NCBI RefSeq assembly: GCF_014652635.1 | Contig: NZ_BMZE01000003.1 | Location: 124,001-188,000 of the forward strand | Length of the DNA stretch: 64,000 nucleotides | Reading direction: 5' to 3' | Source: Devosia pacifica | GTDB taxonomy: Bacteria > Pseudomonadota > Alphaproteobacteria > Rhizobiales > Devosiaceae | Shown: in pieces, positions 47,518-56,569 of the stretch | How positions within the stretch are numbered: the first letter of the stretch is position 1 | Layout: each line of letters opens with the position of its first letter | Notes under the pieces: generated by a model | What the model saw: only the letters and a program-made list of their open reading frames with translations | The model's database searches: none | What the model was told of the DNA's origin: nothing | Program-made: the position numbers and the translations under genes

Positions 47518-47969
47518 TGTCAATGAGCAAGATGTCTGTGGAAAATGGACAGGCCTGGATCGGCTACAGTCTCAAAATCGCTCAACATCGTCTACGGCAA
47601 CGGTTGGAAGCGGAGCTTGAGGGCACGGGCGTTTCGGCGGCTCAGAATGCCGTTTTGCTTGCGATCAGCCACAATCCTCGCATTTCCAATGCCTCCCTGG
47701 CCCGAGCCGCGTTTGTGACACCGCAATCGATGCAGGGCATGCTCGTCACACTTGAACGCGATGGCTTGATTACGCGCACGCCCCATCCCGACCATGGTCG
47801 GATCATTATGACGGAATTGACGGAAAGGGGTCGAGCGGCAGCAGAAGCCGGCATTGTTGCGTCTGAAACTGTAGAGCGACAAATGCTGTCGGGCCTGACG
47901 CCTGACGAAGCGAGACTGCTCGGTACGCTTTTGAACCGCTGCGCCGAAGCGCTTGAGTCGGAAACCTAG
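47517..47969 (+). CDS. MarR family transcriptional regulator
   Basis: A 150-aa winged-helix protein: helices flank the wHTH (SNASLARAAFVTPQSMQGMLVTLERDGLITRTPHPDHGR), the typical MarR wing with Asp-His-Gly-Arg. It probably represses itself and the VOC gene. Starts at 47517, 47523 or 47532 are possible; the first overlaps the operator, so the leader is very short. Confidence 0.88.
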   Translation: MSMSKMSVENGQAWIGYSLKIAQHRLRQRLEAELEGTGVSAAQNAVLLAISHNPRISNASLARAAFVTPQSMQGMLVTLERDGLITRTPHPDHGRIIMTELTERGRAAAEAGIVASETVERQMLSGLTPDEARLLGTLLNRCAEALESET

Positions 47970-48042
47970 GGGCCCGGTCGACGAATGCAACGAGCGCTCC
48001 AGTCGCTTAAGCTGTCTGTTATTCGGCAACTCCGACGCCGAG

Positions 48043-48066
48043 GTTGATGGCCGCAACGGGGTCGGA
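48043..48066. repeat. Degenerate intergenic repeat core (copy D)
   Basis: Core gttgatggccgcaacggggt followed by cgga, closely related to copies at 35254-35277 and 36702-36726. It lies in the 255-bp gap between marR and the YciE-like gene. Confidence 0.45.
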
Positions 48067-48224
48067 TGCCGACCGTCGGCGAAGCGCACCTATGCCGGCC
48101 GTTTAGCTCCTTCGGATCAGCGCCGCATAGCTGCCGTAGCGGCAAGGACAGCCAGCCGTATCAACCAGAGGAACTCTCCACAGGACCAATCGTTGGAGAC
48201 CTGACAATTATAAAGGAGACCGGC

Positions 48225-48725
48225 ATGGCGATGAACTCGCTCAAAGACATTTATCTCGACCAGCTGCAGGACATCTGGAGCGCCAATACCCAGTCTCTGC
48301 CCGTCGTCACAGAACTCGGTCGCGCCGCCCAAGACGAGGAATTGTCAGAGGCACTGATCGACGGCGGCAACGGTATTTCCGATGGCATCGCCGAAATAGA
48401 AAAGCTTTGCAACGACCACGGCATCAAGCCGAACGCAGAGCATTGCAAGGGTATGGAAGGGCTCGTGAAGGAGGCGCGAGCGCATGGCTTGTCCGACGAG
48501 ATCACGGACGCTGACGTGCGCGACGCAGCCATCATCCCGCAGTATCAGCGCATGGTACATTACGCACTTGCAGGCTACGGGACGCTGGCCGCCTTTGCCA
48601 ACCGTCTCGGTTTGGACGGTGACGCGGCGGTTTTGAAAAAATGCCTCGATCAGACTTATGACGGCGACCGCCGCATGACAGCGATTGCAATGAAGGGCGG
48701 AGTCAATAAGGACGCCGCCTCCTGA
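48225..48725 (+). CDS. YciE/YciF-like ferritin-fold protein (DUF892)
   Basis: A 166-aa helical protein of the DUF892 family: LKDIYLDQLQDIWSAN with the conserved Asp/Glu pairs, EMEGL-like segment (here GMEGLVKEA), and Tyr/His-rich helices (YQRMVHYALAGYGTL). The family folds like ferritin with a possible di-iron centre and is stress-linked. AAGGAG lies nine nt upstream of the start. Confidence 0.88.
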   Translation: MAMNSLKDIYLDQLQDIWSANTQSLPVVTELGRAAQDEELSEALIDGGNGISDGIAEIEKLCNDHGIKPNAEHCKGMEGLVKEARAHGLSDEITDADVRDAAIIPQYQRMVHYALAGYGTLAAFANRLGLDGDAAVLKKCLDQTYDGDRRMTAIAMKGGVNKDAAS

Positions 48726-49080
48726 ATTTTTTCGGCGATGACCAAACTGGGCTGTACGAGAACTCGTACGGCCCCTTGCATGGATGGATACCCTGGCCCG
48801 TAATGGCACTCATTCTGGGCCCCATCTACGGCCGCAAGCGCACTCTCATCGGGCTCGTCGTCGTCCCACGCGCCCCAGCCAGATCACGGTCAACCGTTCT
48901 TGACGGGTTCTTCCGTGTAAACCGACCGTCTGCCCGGCTGGACTAAAGATCCTGGAGTGCAGTGTCTACCGCACGATCCGTTCAGCGGTCATCTCGAACA
49001 TGTGCTTCTGCCGCCGCCGGCGACTGACTTCAGTTTCGGTTTCTTCTTGATTGATACGCGTCACCATCACCTCGACCTGT
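48726..49080. other. 355-bp gap after the YciE-like gene
   Basis: It holds an 11-of-12-bp hairpin (48749-48774; gggctgtacgag/ctcgtacggccc, 2-nt loop) that may end the yciE-like transcript, although no T run follows. On the minus strand it includes a weak 33-codon frame (48966-49067). I see no RNA gene or mobile element. Confidence 0.5.
48966..49067 (-). CDS. Possible 33-aa basic peptide
   Basis: A 34-codon frame from ATG 49067, with GAGG only 3-4 nt upstream, lies 14 bp after the stop of the membrane-protein gene. The product is very basic in the middle (SRRRRQKH). The short ribosome-binding spacing and lack of known relatives make this a weak call. Confidence 0.25.
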   Translation of the reverse strand: MVTRINQEETETEVSRRRRQKHMFEMTAERIVR

Positions 49081-49683
49081 TCAGGACGCCATGGCCCGAT
49101 CCGGTCTGTTGATCTGTTTGATGAGCAGCTGATAAACGATCCGGGGCTGGTCGATGTATTTGAAACCGACCTTGGTTGTCGTGCTGTAGGTCTGGCGGGC
49201 GGAAGCCCTCCTACGGTACGTTCGTGATCTCAGGTGAACCTCAACATGCTTGTTGAACCACACAGTTCCCTGCTGCCCGTCCTCAAGCTCCAACGCATTC
49301 ATCTCGCTGATGGGATAACGCTTCAAACTGCGCCGCCCGAAGAGTTCGGTGGCGATATAGGCCGCCTCGTCTGTGAGGGCGTACCAGGCATTTTTACGCT
49401 CGTAGGCATCCCACAGCGGAATGCCAATCGCCATGTACAGCCCCACCAGAACAAAGGGGACGCCGAAAAGCGGAAACAAATCCAGTCCGCCACCCGCAGG
49501 CCCCATCCGACCCATCTGTGCGGTCATGCTCATCCAGAATAGCGCAAAGACGGTGAAGACGATGCCGAACGGCAACCGCGCCGTCGCAAAATCGGCCATC
49601 CGGATCGTCGCGGACGGACGAGCGTGCCAAAGCAGCCTTTCCTGATCGGGAAGAACGGCCTTCCATCCCAGTTCGGCGCTCAT
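49081..49683 (-). CDS. Two-helix membrane protein, PH-like (bPH-type) fold suspected
   Basis: A 200-aa protein beginning DQERLLWHARPSATIR, a layout like bacterial PH-domain proteins ('gE.llw.grp'), with two transmembrane helices at ~36-55 and ~70-90 and a C-terminal beta-rich cytosolic part (AWYALTDEAAYIATE ... KRYPISEMNALEL). Function unknown. It overlaps the upstream exported-protein gene by 4 bp, so both are made from one transcript. Confidence 0.65.
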   Translation of the reverse strand: MSAELGWKAVLPDQERLLWHARPSATIRMADFATARLPFGIVFTVFALFWMSMTAQMGRMGPAGGGLDLFPLFGVPFVLVGLYMAIGIPLWDAYERKNAWYALTDEAAYIATELFGRRSLKRYPISEMNALELEDGQQGTVWFNKHVEVHLRSRTYRRRASARQTYSTTTKVGFKYIDQPRIVYQLLIKQINRPDRAMAS

Positions 49684-50516
49684 TGCTGCGCCTCGATCGT
49701 CTGAACAGCCGGTCCGGCCTCTGAGACGCCCCGAATGGCCCTGGCCAATTCGGGGCTGAGCCCGGTCTCACAGCGATGGTCCTTGACGCCAAACAGAACG
49801 CGCCGCTCGAGTTCCTGGCCGCGACCATCGGTCTGGGCAAAGGCAAGCGAGACAAGTGCCGTCTCGCGTTGTGCGTAGTACCGGAACTGGTCAGCAAGCA
49901 CCAGGTCAGCATGCAGGATGCAAAGCTCGATCGCCGCGTTCTCGAGTGTCTCGTCCGGGATGGCGGCAAGGTCGGCATCAATCTCATATGTCAGCGTCAA
50001 CTGCCGAGCACGCGGGCCGGGCTCGATATAGCGCAGAGCGACCGGAAGGCCACTGGGTAGCTCCGGCTGCAGGTTGCCCAGTCCGACACCCAGAGGTTGC
50101 GGGACGCACATCAGGTTTTCATCGAGCGCAAAAAGAATCTCGTGAAATCGGCGGATGGTAACGCCGTCTCCGGCTCCGGCGTCATAGCTGGGCTCGAAAT
50201 CCCACCGGATGCGCACCGCCTCAGCCTTGTTCTCCTCAACTGTCTCGCGACTGAACTGGATCAGGCCGGAGCACAATGGCTGGACCAGACGAGCAAAATC
50301 GTCTGAGGGAACGGCGCCAAACGGCTCGGGATCGAAGTTGGGCCGGGTCATTATGACTATGGTCGTGGGACCGGTCTCCGAGACTTCCAGCAGATAGTCC
50401 TCGACGACAATCGTGGAGCCGTCACCCAGCCCGATAATCTCGGTCTCATTGGCGAAAGAGACTATGCTCAAGCTCAAGAGAGCCGTGACAGTCGACAAGA
50501 CAAGACGCATTGCCAT
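49680..50516 (-). CDS. Exported protein of unknown function (278 aa)
   Basis: The N-terminus MAMRLVLSTVTALLSLSIVSFANE is a signal peptide. The mature part is acidic, with two Cys pairs possible (PLCSGL, LMCVPQ, ELCILH, HRCETG) for disulfides, and no recognised catalytic motif. It is divergent from the ClpP-like gene (135 bp apart) and coupled to the PH-like membrane protein. Confidence 0.6.
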   Translation of the reverse strand: MAMRLVLSTVTALLSLSIVSFANETEIIGLGDGSTIVVEDYLLEVSETGPTTIVIMTRPNFDPEPFGAVPSDDFARLVQPLCSGLIQFSRETVEENKAEAVRIRWDFEPSYDAGAGDGVTIRRFHEILFALDENLMCVPQPLGVGLGNLQPELPSGLPVALRYIEPGPRARQLTLTYEIDADLAAIPDETLENAAIELCILHADLVLADQFRYYAQRETALVSLAFAQTDGRGQELERRVLFGVKDHRCETGLSPELARAIRGVSEAGPAVQTIEAQQ

Positions 50517-50651
50517 GAGAGATGTTTTGTACCTCGTTTCTCCTGCGAGTTCAGGACACTAGCGAGGTTGCCGAGACGCTTCCCTCCCCTGAACAGGGTA
50601 TGGGCAGAGCTTGCGTCCTGGCTATCGTCGCTCCCCAAACAGGGAGACGAT

Positions 50652-52217
50652 ATGCGCCAGTTTGTTCGGCACGCGATGATCCTGATCGGCCTGGCCCTCC
50701 TGCCCGCCCCCGCTTGGGCGGCCGACATGTGGCTGGTCTCCAACCACTTTTCGGTCCAACGCTTTGTGCCGCACATTCACTATGCCGGCCCGGTCATGGA
50801 AGGCGACGCCGAGGCATTGGCGAGCCTGTTCGACGAAGTCGTCGAGTGCGATGTGGCCAGGCTGCCGAAAGAGGGGGGCAATTGTGCAGTGCTGACCCTG
50901 TCTAGCCCCGGCGGCAATTACATCGAAGGGTTAAAGCTGGCGCTATTGCTGCGCGAGCGGGCCGTGGCGACGGTCGTCGAAGCCTATTCAAGTTGTTATT
51001 CGGCCTGCGCTTTTGCATTCCTCGGCGGCTCCGGATTTTCAAGCCAGGACGGCATCGGCCCCTATAGCGATCGCATGGTGGAGCCGCGCGCCACGCTGGG
51101 CTTTCATGCTCCCTATTTTGCCTCAGAGGATCTGGACACGCTCGTTGCCGATTTCGGCATGGACGCGGTACTTGGCGCTAGCCGGAACGATATCGCTCTG
51201 ATGGTTGAGCAGCTGGTCGACTGGAACGTGGATGCCAGCATACTCTCTTACATCGCGAGCATGGGCCCCGATGAAAGTTATGACGTCAAGACTGGTGAAG
51301 ATTACTATCTAAGCCGCTCGCACCTGCCGCCATCTCCGCTTGGCCAGTGGATTAATGACAACAGCGAGGCTATCCGAAACGCCTGCCTGCGCCTCCTGGC
51401 GCATCACCGCAGCGCCTATATCGATTCTTCGCCTGAAGTAATCTCAGAGACCTTTCTCACAGATTTTGCGGCCAACGAAGCGGGGCAGATGCTCAGCGGT
51501 TTCAGGATCGGCCCTGACAATCCCCTCGGCGTGACCTTTTGCGGCTTGCCAACCGAGAAGTCAGGACTGATGGGCGATGTTGATCTGTCGCTCTATACGG
51601 CGCCTGGCGTGAGCGGCGCCGCGCGGCCAATGCTCAGCCTCTTTCATCGGCCCGATGGCTGGTCCAGCCTTGGCGCCGGCGGCGCTGCTGATCGGCGCCA
51701 CTTCAAGAAGGGCGGATTTAATGAGATGTTCACCCAACCATTCATGGCCATGGGTGATCAGAGTACCGATACACTGACCTACCTCGGATACGAAAAGTTC
51801 GCGTACTACAATCCGGATTTTCCTTCTGACAGTGGCTTGCCGCGGCCTCAATCGGACCTGGCCATGTCTGTGGCCGTATCTACCCGTGCAGCCGACACGA
51901 TTGACTATGAGGATCATCGCATTGTCGTGCAGATGGGAAACCAACTGCTGTTCGATCAGGCACGCGACGTTCTGTTGTTGAGAAATGTCGACACTAACCT
52001 GAACTCCGTTACAGCCGACGGCTTCGTCTATGGCGGCACATACCCGTCGGGCAGGCCATTCCTCTGGTTCAGTCTCTACGCTGCTGACAAGCGTCTGGTT
52101 GCCCTGGTGGAGATCGAGGCCAAATCGGTCCCTGCCGATCTCAATAGGGCGGTGGCAGAACAATACGAAGCGGCGTGCAGCTTCTCTTTCGAGGGGCATA
52201 CGCTGCTGTGCCAATAG
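50652..52217 (+). CDS. ClpP/crotonase-like periplasmic protein (COG3904-like)
   Basis: A 521-aa exported protein. A signal peptide ends AWA at residue 23. Residues ~75-160 match the ClpP-like fold of COG3904: SSPGGNYIEGLKLA (84-97), then SSCYSACAFAFLGG with a Ser at 117 in the nucleophile position, and TLGFHAPY with a His as possible second catalytic residue. The C-terminal ~300 residues are unlike known domains. A periplasmic serine protease or lectin-like role is inference. The start at 50652 follows GGGAGA. Confidence 0.7.
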   Translation: MRQFVRHAMILIGLALLPAPAWAADMWLVSNHFSVQRFVPHIHYAGPVMEGDAEALASLFDEVVECDVARLPKEGGNCAVLTLSSPGGNYIEGLKLALLLRERAVATVVEAYSSCYSACAFAFLGGSGFSSQDGIGPYSDRMVEPRATLGFHAPYFASEDLDTLVADFGMDAVLGASRNDIALMVEQLVDWNVDASILSYIASMGPDESYDVKTGEDYYLSRSHLPPSPLGQWINDNSEAIRNACLRLLAHHRSAYIDSSPEVISETFLTDFAANEAGQMLSGFRIGPDNPLGVTFCGLPTEKSGLMGDVDLSLYTAPGVSGAARPMLSLFHRPDGWSSLGAGGAADRRHFKKGGFNEMFTQPFMAMGDQSTDTLTYLGYEKFAYYNPDFPSDSGLPRPQSDLAMSVAVSTRAADTIDYEDHRIVVQMGNQLLFDQARDVLLLRNVDTNLNSVTADGFVYGGTYPSGRPFLWFSLYAADKRLVALVEIEAKSVPADLNRAVAEQYEAACSFSFEGHTLLCQ

Positions 52218-52224
52218 TTCGACC

Positions 52225-52491
52225 ATGACCATGGCACTCGCCGCCCTGCTGACGGCTCAAGGCCTGATTTTCTTTGGTTTTATCATCTCTGCGTTCTCGT
52301 GGCTGTTTGCCATCCGCAGCATTGCGGTGAAACGATCAGGCAGCCCTTTGCCAGGAATCGGCGATACGCTCACCGCGTTTCAGGAGGGTATATCGAGCCC
52401 GAGGCATGCACGAGTGCGATGGACCATCGTGTGCACAGCCGCGCTGCTCCTGGCCAGCGCCCCTCTGGTCTTAATGCTTACCCGAAAATGA
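52225..52491 (+). CDS. Small two-helix membrane protein (88 aa)
   Basis: An 88-aa product with hydrophobic helices at ~4-30 and ~67-85, and a charged loop between. It starts 7 bp after the ClpP-like gene. The ATG at 52225 or 52231 may be used. No family recognised; its position suggests it works with the exported proteins around it. Confidence 0.6.
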   Translation: MTMALAALLTAQGLIFFGFIISAFSWLFAIRSIAVKRSGSPLPGIGDTLTAFQEGISSPRHARVRWTIVCTAALLLASAPLVLMLTRK

Positions 52492-52500
52492 GGTGCAGTC

Positions 52501-53088
52501 TTGCGCAATCGCTTAACGCCAATATTGGCAACCGCTGCGTTGCTGGCCTTCGCCGTCGAAGCAGTCGCTGCCGATAGCTGCCCCGCCGAACGAGCAGTCT
52601 ATGAACTGGTTGAGGACGATAGCCGATATGAAATCGGTTTTCAGCGGGCGCGTAATTACGCGTCGATCGCTTCAGACCTCTATCTTTATCTCACCACGCC
52701 CCAGCGCACCTATTGGTTCACCTTCTCCGTATCGAACGGCTACAGCGGCATGACGCTTATTCCAGTCACCGATCCCAATCGCACAGACGCCCGATCCGAC
52801 GGACCGCAAGAGCTTGTCGCGCTAGACAGCGACGATGCGGAAGATCTCGATGTCCTGCGCTCGCTCAGGTTCTACGCGCTCGATGACGACTTCACCTTCT
52901 GGTTCGAGCCACCAAACGAGGGGGAGCCAGCACCCGCCTATGTCATGGTGCCGGAGATCGGACTTACCCTGTGGTACGGTGCCGGAAGTCTGACAGACGA
53001 CCCTACTGCGGATCGCGATCCAATGCCGCGCGGCATCTTCGAACCCGATTTCTGCCGGGATCAGTTGCTGCCGCCAGCCTGGCCCTGA
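52501..53088 (+). CDS. Exported protein of unknown function (195 aa)
   Basis: It starts at a TTG with GAGGTG upstream. A signal peptide (ATAALLAFAVEAVAA) precedes a mature part rich in Asp, Tyr and Phe, with Cys residues near both ends (SCPAE, DFCRDQ) that could form a disulfide. No domain recognised. Nine bp after the two-helix protein gene, so likely in the same operon. Confidence 0.6.
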   Translation: MRNRLTPILATAALLAFAVEAVAADSCPAERAVYELVEDDSRYEIGFQRARNYASIASDLYLYLTTPQRTYWFTFSVSNGYSGMTLIPVTDPNRTDARSDGPQELVALDSDDAEDLDVLRSLRFYALDDDFTFWFEPPNEGEPAPAYVMVPEIGLTLWYGAGSLTDDPTADRDPMPRGIFEPDFCRDQLLPPAWP

Positions 53089-53136
53089 AGACAGTTTGGC
53101 CCGTCGCGGCCACAACCCATCGCGAGGCAGTGACAG

Positions 53137-53592
53137 ATGCGTGCAAAAGCAAAATCGGTCAGAAACATAATTGCGGCATCGCTGCTGGGATGTCTTGTGA
53201 TCCTGATGTTGATGCCAGCCCCGAGAGCGTTCGACTTTCCAAGGGAAGGCGCGACGGGCATTCCCAATGGAGTTGCAGCGCCCTTCGCTGGAAAATGGTG
53301 GCTCGGGTTCCCCGAGGGTGACGGCTTCATCAATGGCGCCCCGCTTGTCGATTGCGCCTCGGCGGTGGAACTCATCCCCAACGGAGCGGACAGGCTTTTG
53401 TATCGCTCCTCAGCGGACGTCGAGATCGAGTTCGAGCTGATGGCTTTTTCCGGCAGAACAACCTGGCTTCCAAAATGGGGCGAAAGCAGCATCGCCGTCT
53501 GGCTCAACGCGGATGAGTTCTTCATCTATTCCGTGGACCTCACCACCGGAAAGGCCCGCTGGGACAGCCCGAAGGTGTTCCGCAGATGCTAA
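53137..53592 (+). CDS. Exported protein of unknown function (151 aa)
   Basis: An N-terminal signal or anchor segment (IIAASLLGCLVILMLMPAPRA) is followed by a small, beta-rich domain with Cys in DCAS and a final RRC. No domain recognised. Last of four genes in the 50.6-53.6 kb plus-strand operon. Confidence 0.55.
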   Translation: MRAKAKSVRNIIAASLLGCLVILMLMPAPRAFDFPREGATGIPNGVAAPFAGKWWLGFPEGDGFINGAPLVDCASAVELIPNGADRLLYRSSADVEIEFELMAFSGRTTWLPKWGESSIAVWLNADEFFIYSVDLTTGKARWDSPKVFRRC

Positions 53593-53604
53593 GTCGTCAA
53601 CAGA

Positions 53605-54078
53605 TCAGGCACTTACTGCCATCGGCGCCACAACGCGCTTGATCCCGACCAGGCATTTGTAGCGCGGTTGCGCGCTGAACTGGTCGAGCGTCCAGACGGC
53701 TGGTCGTCCGACAGCTTTCGATAGGTGCAGCGTACGTTCATCGCCGAGCGAGACGCCAACATGCGCGCCCCATGCCTCTGCGGTCTCGTTGAACAGCATC
53801 AGGTCGAGCGGGCGCGGTTGGTCAACGCGGATCGTGACGGATGTGTCATCCCAGAGTTCGCTGGACCGCAGGGGCGGGACATCAACACCGAAGTACTTGA
53901 GGACAGCGTAAGCGAAGAGCTGACAGTTCGCGCCGGAGCAGACATCCTCTATAGCCGCGGCACCCGGGTATCGGCGGGCATCATAGGGCACGCGCCAGAA
54001 CCCGCTTGGGAGCGCCGCAATCAGCGCATCAGCGCGTATCAGAGCAGGTCCGGGGGCATTACTAGCGATCATGGTCAT
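53605..54078 (-). CDS. NlpC/P60-like hydrolase
   Basis: A 157-aa protein with the cysteine-peptidase layout of NlpC/P60: an early Cys in [17 protein letters not shown] and a His in [18 protein letters not shown]. Family members cut peptidoglycan peptides or related amides. No signal peptide is seen, so it may be cytosolic or exported otherwise. The start at 54078 overlaps the 3' end of nikR by 17 bp. Confidence 0.7.
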   Translation of the reverse strand: MTMIASNAPGPALIRADALIAALPSGFWRVPYDARRYPGAAAIEDVCSGANCQLFAYAVLKYFGVDVPPLRSSELWDDTSVTIRVDQPRPLDLMLFNETAEAWGAHVGVSLGDERTLHLSKAVGRPAVWTLDQFSAQPRYKCLVGIKRVVAPMAVSA

Positions 54079-54514
54079 GGCCGGTCTTCGCGTCCGCCTC
54101 GGACAAATTCTTGTCGGGTGCGGGGATGATCGCCAACTGACCGTGCCGAACGGCGCGCTCGGCAATGACATGATCGGCAACGTGCTGCACGGCTGGAACC
54201 GCTCCTTTCAAGATACTGACCTCGAGGCAGTTGTGGTGATCGAGATGCACGTGAAGGCTCGAGATCGTCAGTCCGTGATGGTCGTGGAAGGTGCTGGTCA
54301 GGCGCTTGGCCAGTTCACGCGCACCATGGTCATAGACATAGCTCAACACCCCCACGCACTCTCCCGTTGCGCCGGCATCGAGGGCCGATTGCTTCATACC
54401 GGCGCGCGTCAGGTCACGCAGCGCCTCGGATCGGTTCTGGTAGCCCTTCGCCACCATCACCCGATCGAGTTCCTCCATCAGTTCGTCGTCGAGCGTCACC
54501 GTGATGCGCTGCAT
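54062..54514 (-). CDS. nikR: Nickel-responsive regulator NikR
   Basis: A 150-aa ribbon-helix-helix repressor ([20 protein letters not shown]) with a C-terminal ACT domain. The four Ni(II) ligands of NikR are present in order: His in FHDHHG, then the two His of [11 protein letters not shown] and its Cys. Its usual target, a nik transporter operon, is not adjacent. The start at 54514 begins the RHH; the upstream extension ([11 protein letters not shown]) is unconserved. Confidence 0.9.
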   Translation of the reverse strand: MQRITVTLDDELMEELDRVMVAKGYQNRSEALRDLTRAGMKQSALDAGATGECVGVLSYVYDHGARELAKRLTSTFHDHHGLTISSLHVHLDHHNCLEVSILKGAVPAVQHVADHVIAERAVRHGQLAIIPAPDKNLSEADAKTGHDHDR

Positions 54515-54582
54515 GGCCTTCTCCTCAGCTGCCGGTGCGGGGCCCGGCACACTTAGCGCCTGTCGGGGCTCGCGTCATCCCG

Positions 54583-55398
54583 TCACTGCGTCGCTTCTTC
54601 TGGGGCCAGCGCATCGTCCTCAGACTCGATAACGGGCTGCGTGATGTTCGGGTTGTCGCGGATAAGCGATGTCACTGCCGTGTCGACAGTTCCGAGAAAC
54701 TGCTCGATACGCTGACCGTTGGCACCGAGATCCTGAGCACGATCGACAGACGCAGAACGCATGTCGACGCGTGCCCCCTCTGGCAGACCACGGATTGCCA
54801 GCACGATCTGATCCTGCCAGCCGAGGAGGTGCGTTGCGCGCGCATTGATCTGCCCGGTTCCATCAGCCGTGCCGGGACGCCGTTCGATGATCAGGTCCCA
54901 CCCCTGCTCGTCGATCAGCGCAATCAGCAGGTCATAGATCTGCTGCGCATTCAGCGGATAATCGCGCCGTGTCGCATTGGGAAACGCCGCTTCGCGTAGT
55001 TCATCGCTCAGCGGGTTTCTGGAAACAGCCGACGCCTGCGGCGCGAGCGGAAGGAAGGCGCGGTTTGCTGTCGCGACATCATTCGTCTCTGGCGTTGCCA
55101 GGGCCTGTGTTGCAACCCATGCGAACGGCGCAAGACATATCAGGCTGATCAAGAGGGCCGGCACGGCACGTCCCCATCCCTGGTCACCCGTGTGCCATAG
55201 CCGCGCCAGCGCCAGCAGGGACAAAAGCAAGGCACTCAACGCCACGAGGAAACCGAGGATTTCCGTGGTGTGGAATGTCGTCGTCTCGATCAGGTCCGAG
55301 CGATGCAGGATGATCGGGATGATCAGCAGCGGCAGAGCCAGGCTTGCGAGGCGTCGAGACCAGATGGCCGATCGCGATGTTCTAATCAGAATGCGCAA
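54583..55398 (-). CDS. DUF1499-domain membrane protein
   Basis: A 271-aa protein with three or four N-terminal helices (residues ~15-105) and a C-terminal DUF1499 domain (~145-250; YPLNAQQIYDLLIALIDEQGWDLI ... VDMRSASVDRAQDLGANGQRIEQFL). The family is of unknown function and is common in alphaproteobacteria. Lies 68 bp upstream of nikR. Confidence 0.82.
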   Translation of the reverse strand: MRILIRTSRSAIWSRRLASLALPLLIIPIILHRSDLIETTTFHTTEILGFLVALSALLLSLLALARLWHTGDQGWGRAVPALLISLICLAPFAWVATQALATPETNDVATANRAFLPLAPQASAVSRNPLSDELREAAFPNATRRDYPLNAQQIYDLLIALIDEQGWDLIIERRPGTADGTGQINARATHLLGWQDQIVLAIRGLPEGARVDMRSASVDRAQDLGANGQRIEQFLGTVDTAVTSLIRDNPNITQPVIESEDDALAPEEATQ

Positions 55399-55447
55399 AG
55401 GATAATGTTGCCGGTTGGTGTTCAGGGCGCCGTTTGCGCAACGTCAT

Positions 55448-56569
55448 TCATGGCGCGTCGCTGCCAGTGCTGCACATGGCCCTTATGGCCCGCCATTCGC
55501 TTTTCGTGAAGGGCGCAGTGGCCTCGTTCTCCTCTTCGGCGAGCGCCTGCAACGTCTCGCGACGTTCGGTCGTCAGCGGGTGGGTACTCAGCAACGCAAA
55601 CGCGCTACCATACCCATCCTCTTGCGAGACGCGATCGAGCAGATCCGCGAAGGCCGCCGGATTATATCCGAGGCGGCCCGCAGCCGCTGCGGAGAAACGG
55701 TCCGCCTCGCGTTCGGCCTCCCGGGAAAAGCGTGTGTCGATCATCGCCGAGCCTATGCCGGCGGCCACCGACGCACCGGTCAGATCACCGAGGATAAAGC
55801 CGATCAGGGCACCTGTGCCGGCTGTTGAAATCAATTGCTCCATACCGTGCCGGTGCTCGACATGCCCGAGTTCATGCGCCAGCACACCCGCAAACTCGTC
55901 GGCGGTTCGGGTTTCTTCCAGCAGCGCCGAGAAATAATAGACCTGCCCGCCGGGCAGCGCGATTGCGTTGGGGATATCGCTGCGCATCACTGCCACATCG
56001 ACCCTGAAGGGCGTGCTGCCTTGGCTCATGACCTCGTCTGTGAAGCGCCTGATTGCCCTGTTGGCGAGGCTGTCCGGGTCTGGATCGCATCGCTCGAAGA
56101 CGCCGCCTTCGCTTCCCGCAAAGCTGACCTCTATCTGGTCAGCGACCGTCTCGCCAACCTGCTCTTCCCATTCCGGCGGCATTGCGGCCACCAGCCGCTC
56201 GGCGAGTAACGGAATACCGAAAATATATCCGGCGACCACCGATACCAATGCAAGTGTGCCGAAGCCGGCAATCCGCATCTGCTGGCGCTTGCGCATCATG
56301 CGGTGTCGCGCCAGCGCAGGAAGGGCCGCCCGCACCGCATCGACATGGCGCCCTGTGAAGATCAGCCGCGCACCTGATGACATTTCCTCCGTTCCGATGC
56401 GCAGATGCCCTTCACTCGAATAAACCGGATAGACCTTGGCCTTGTCCCAAACGGAGATGACATCCGACGTCTCGCGCTCAAGGATCGTTACCGCCCCAGG
56501 CGAGATGAACACGTCCACATCATGAACCGCAGCGGTGCGGCCATCGTGGTATCGTGCCCCGGCGCGCAT
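55448..56569 (-). CDS. M48-family metalloprotease
   Basis: A 373-aa zinc protease. It has an N-terminal PH-like or uncharacterised domain, one helix around residues 105-125, then the M48 domain with HELGHVEHRH and the downstream EAEREADRFSA Glu. It belongs to the BepA/HtpX/Oma1 class that acts in the envelope. The start at 56569 shares its A with the TGA of the DUF898 gene (TGATG), so the two are coupled; the longer frame upstream is the shadow of that gene. Confidence 0.88.
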   Translation of the reverse strand: MRAGARYHDGRTAAVHDVDVFISPGAVTILERETSDVISVWDKAKVYPVYSSEGHLRIGTEEMSSGARLIFTGRHVDAVRAALPALARHRMMRKRQQMRIAGFGTLALVSVVAGYIFGIPLLAERLVAAMPPEWEEQVGETVADQIEVSFAGSEGGVFERCDPDPDSLANRAIRRFTDEVMSQGSTPFRVDVAVMRSDIPNAIALPGGQVYYFSALLEETRTADEFAGVLAHELGHVEHRHGMEQLISTAGTGALIGFILGDLTGASVAAGIGSAMIDTRFSREAEREADRFSAAAAGRLGYNPAAFADLLDRVSQEDGYGSAFALLSTHPLTTERRETLQALAEEENEATAPFTKSEWRAIRAMCSTGSDAP

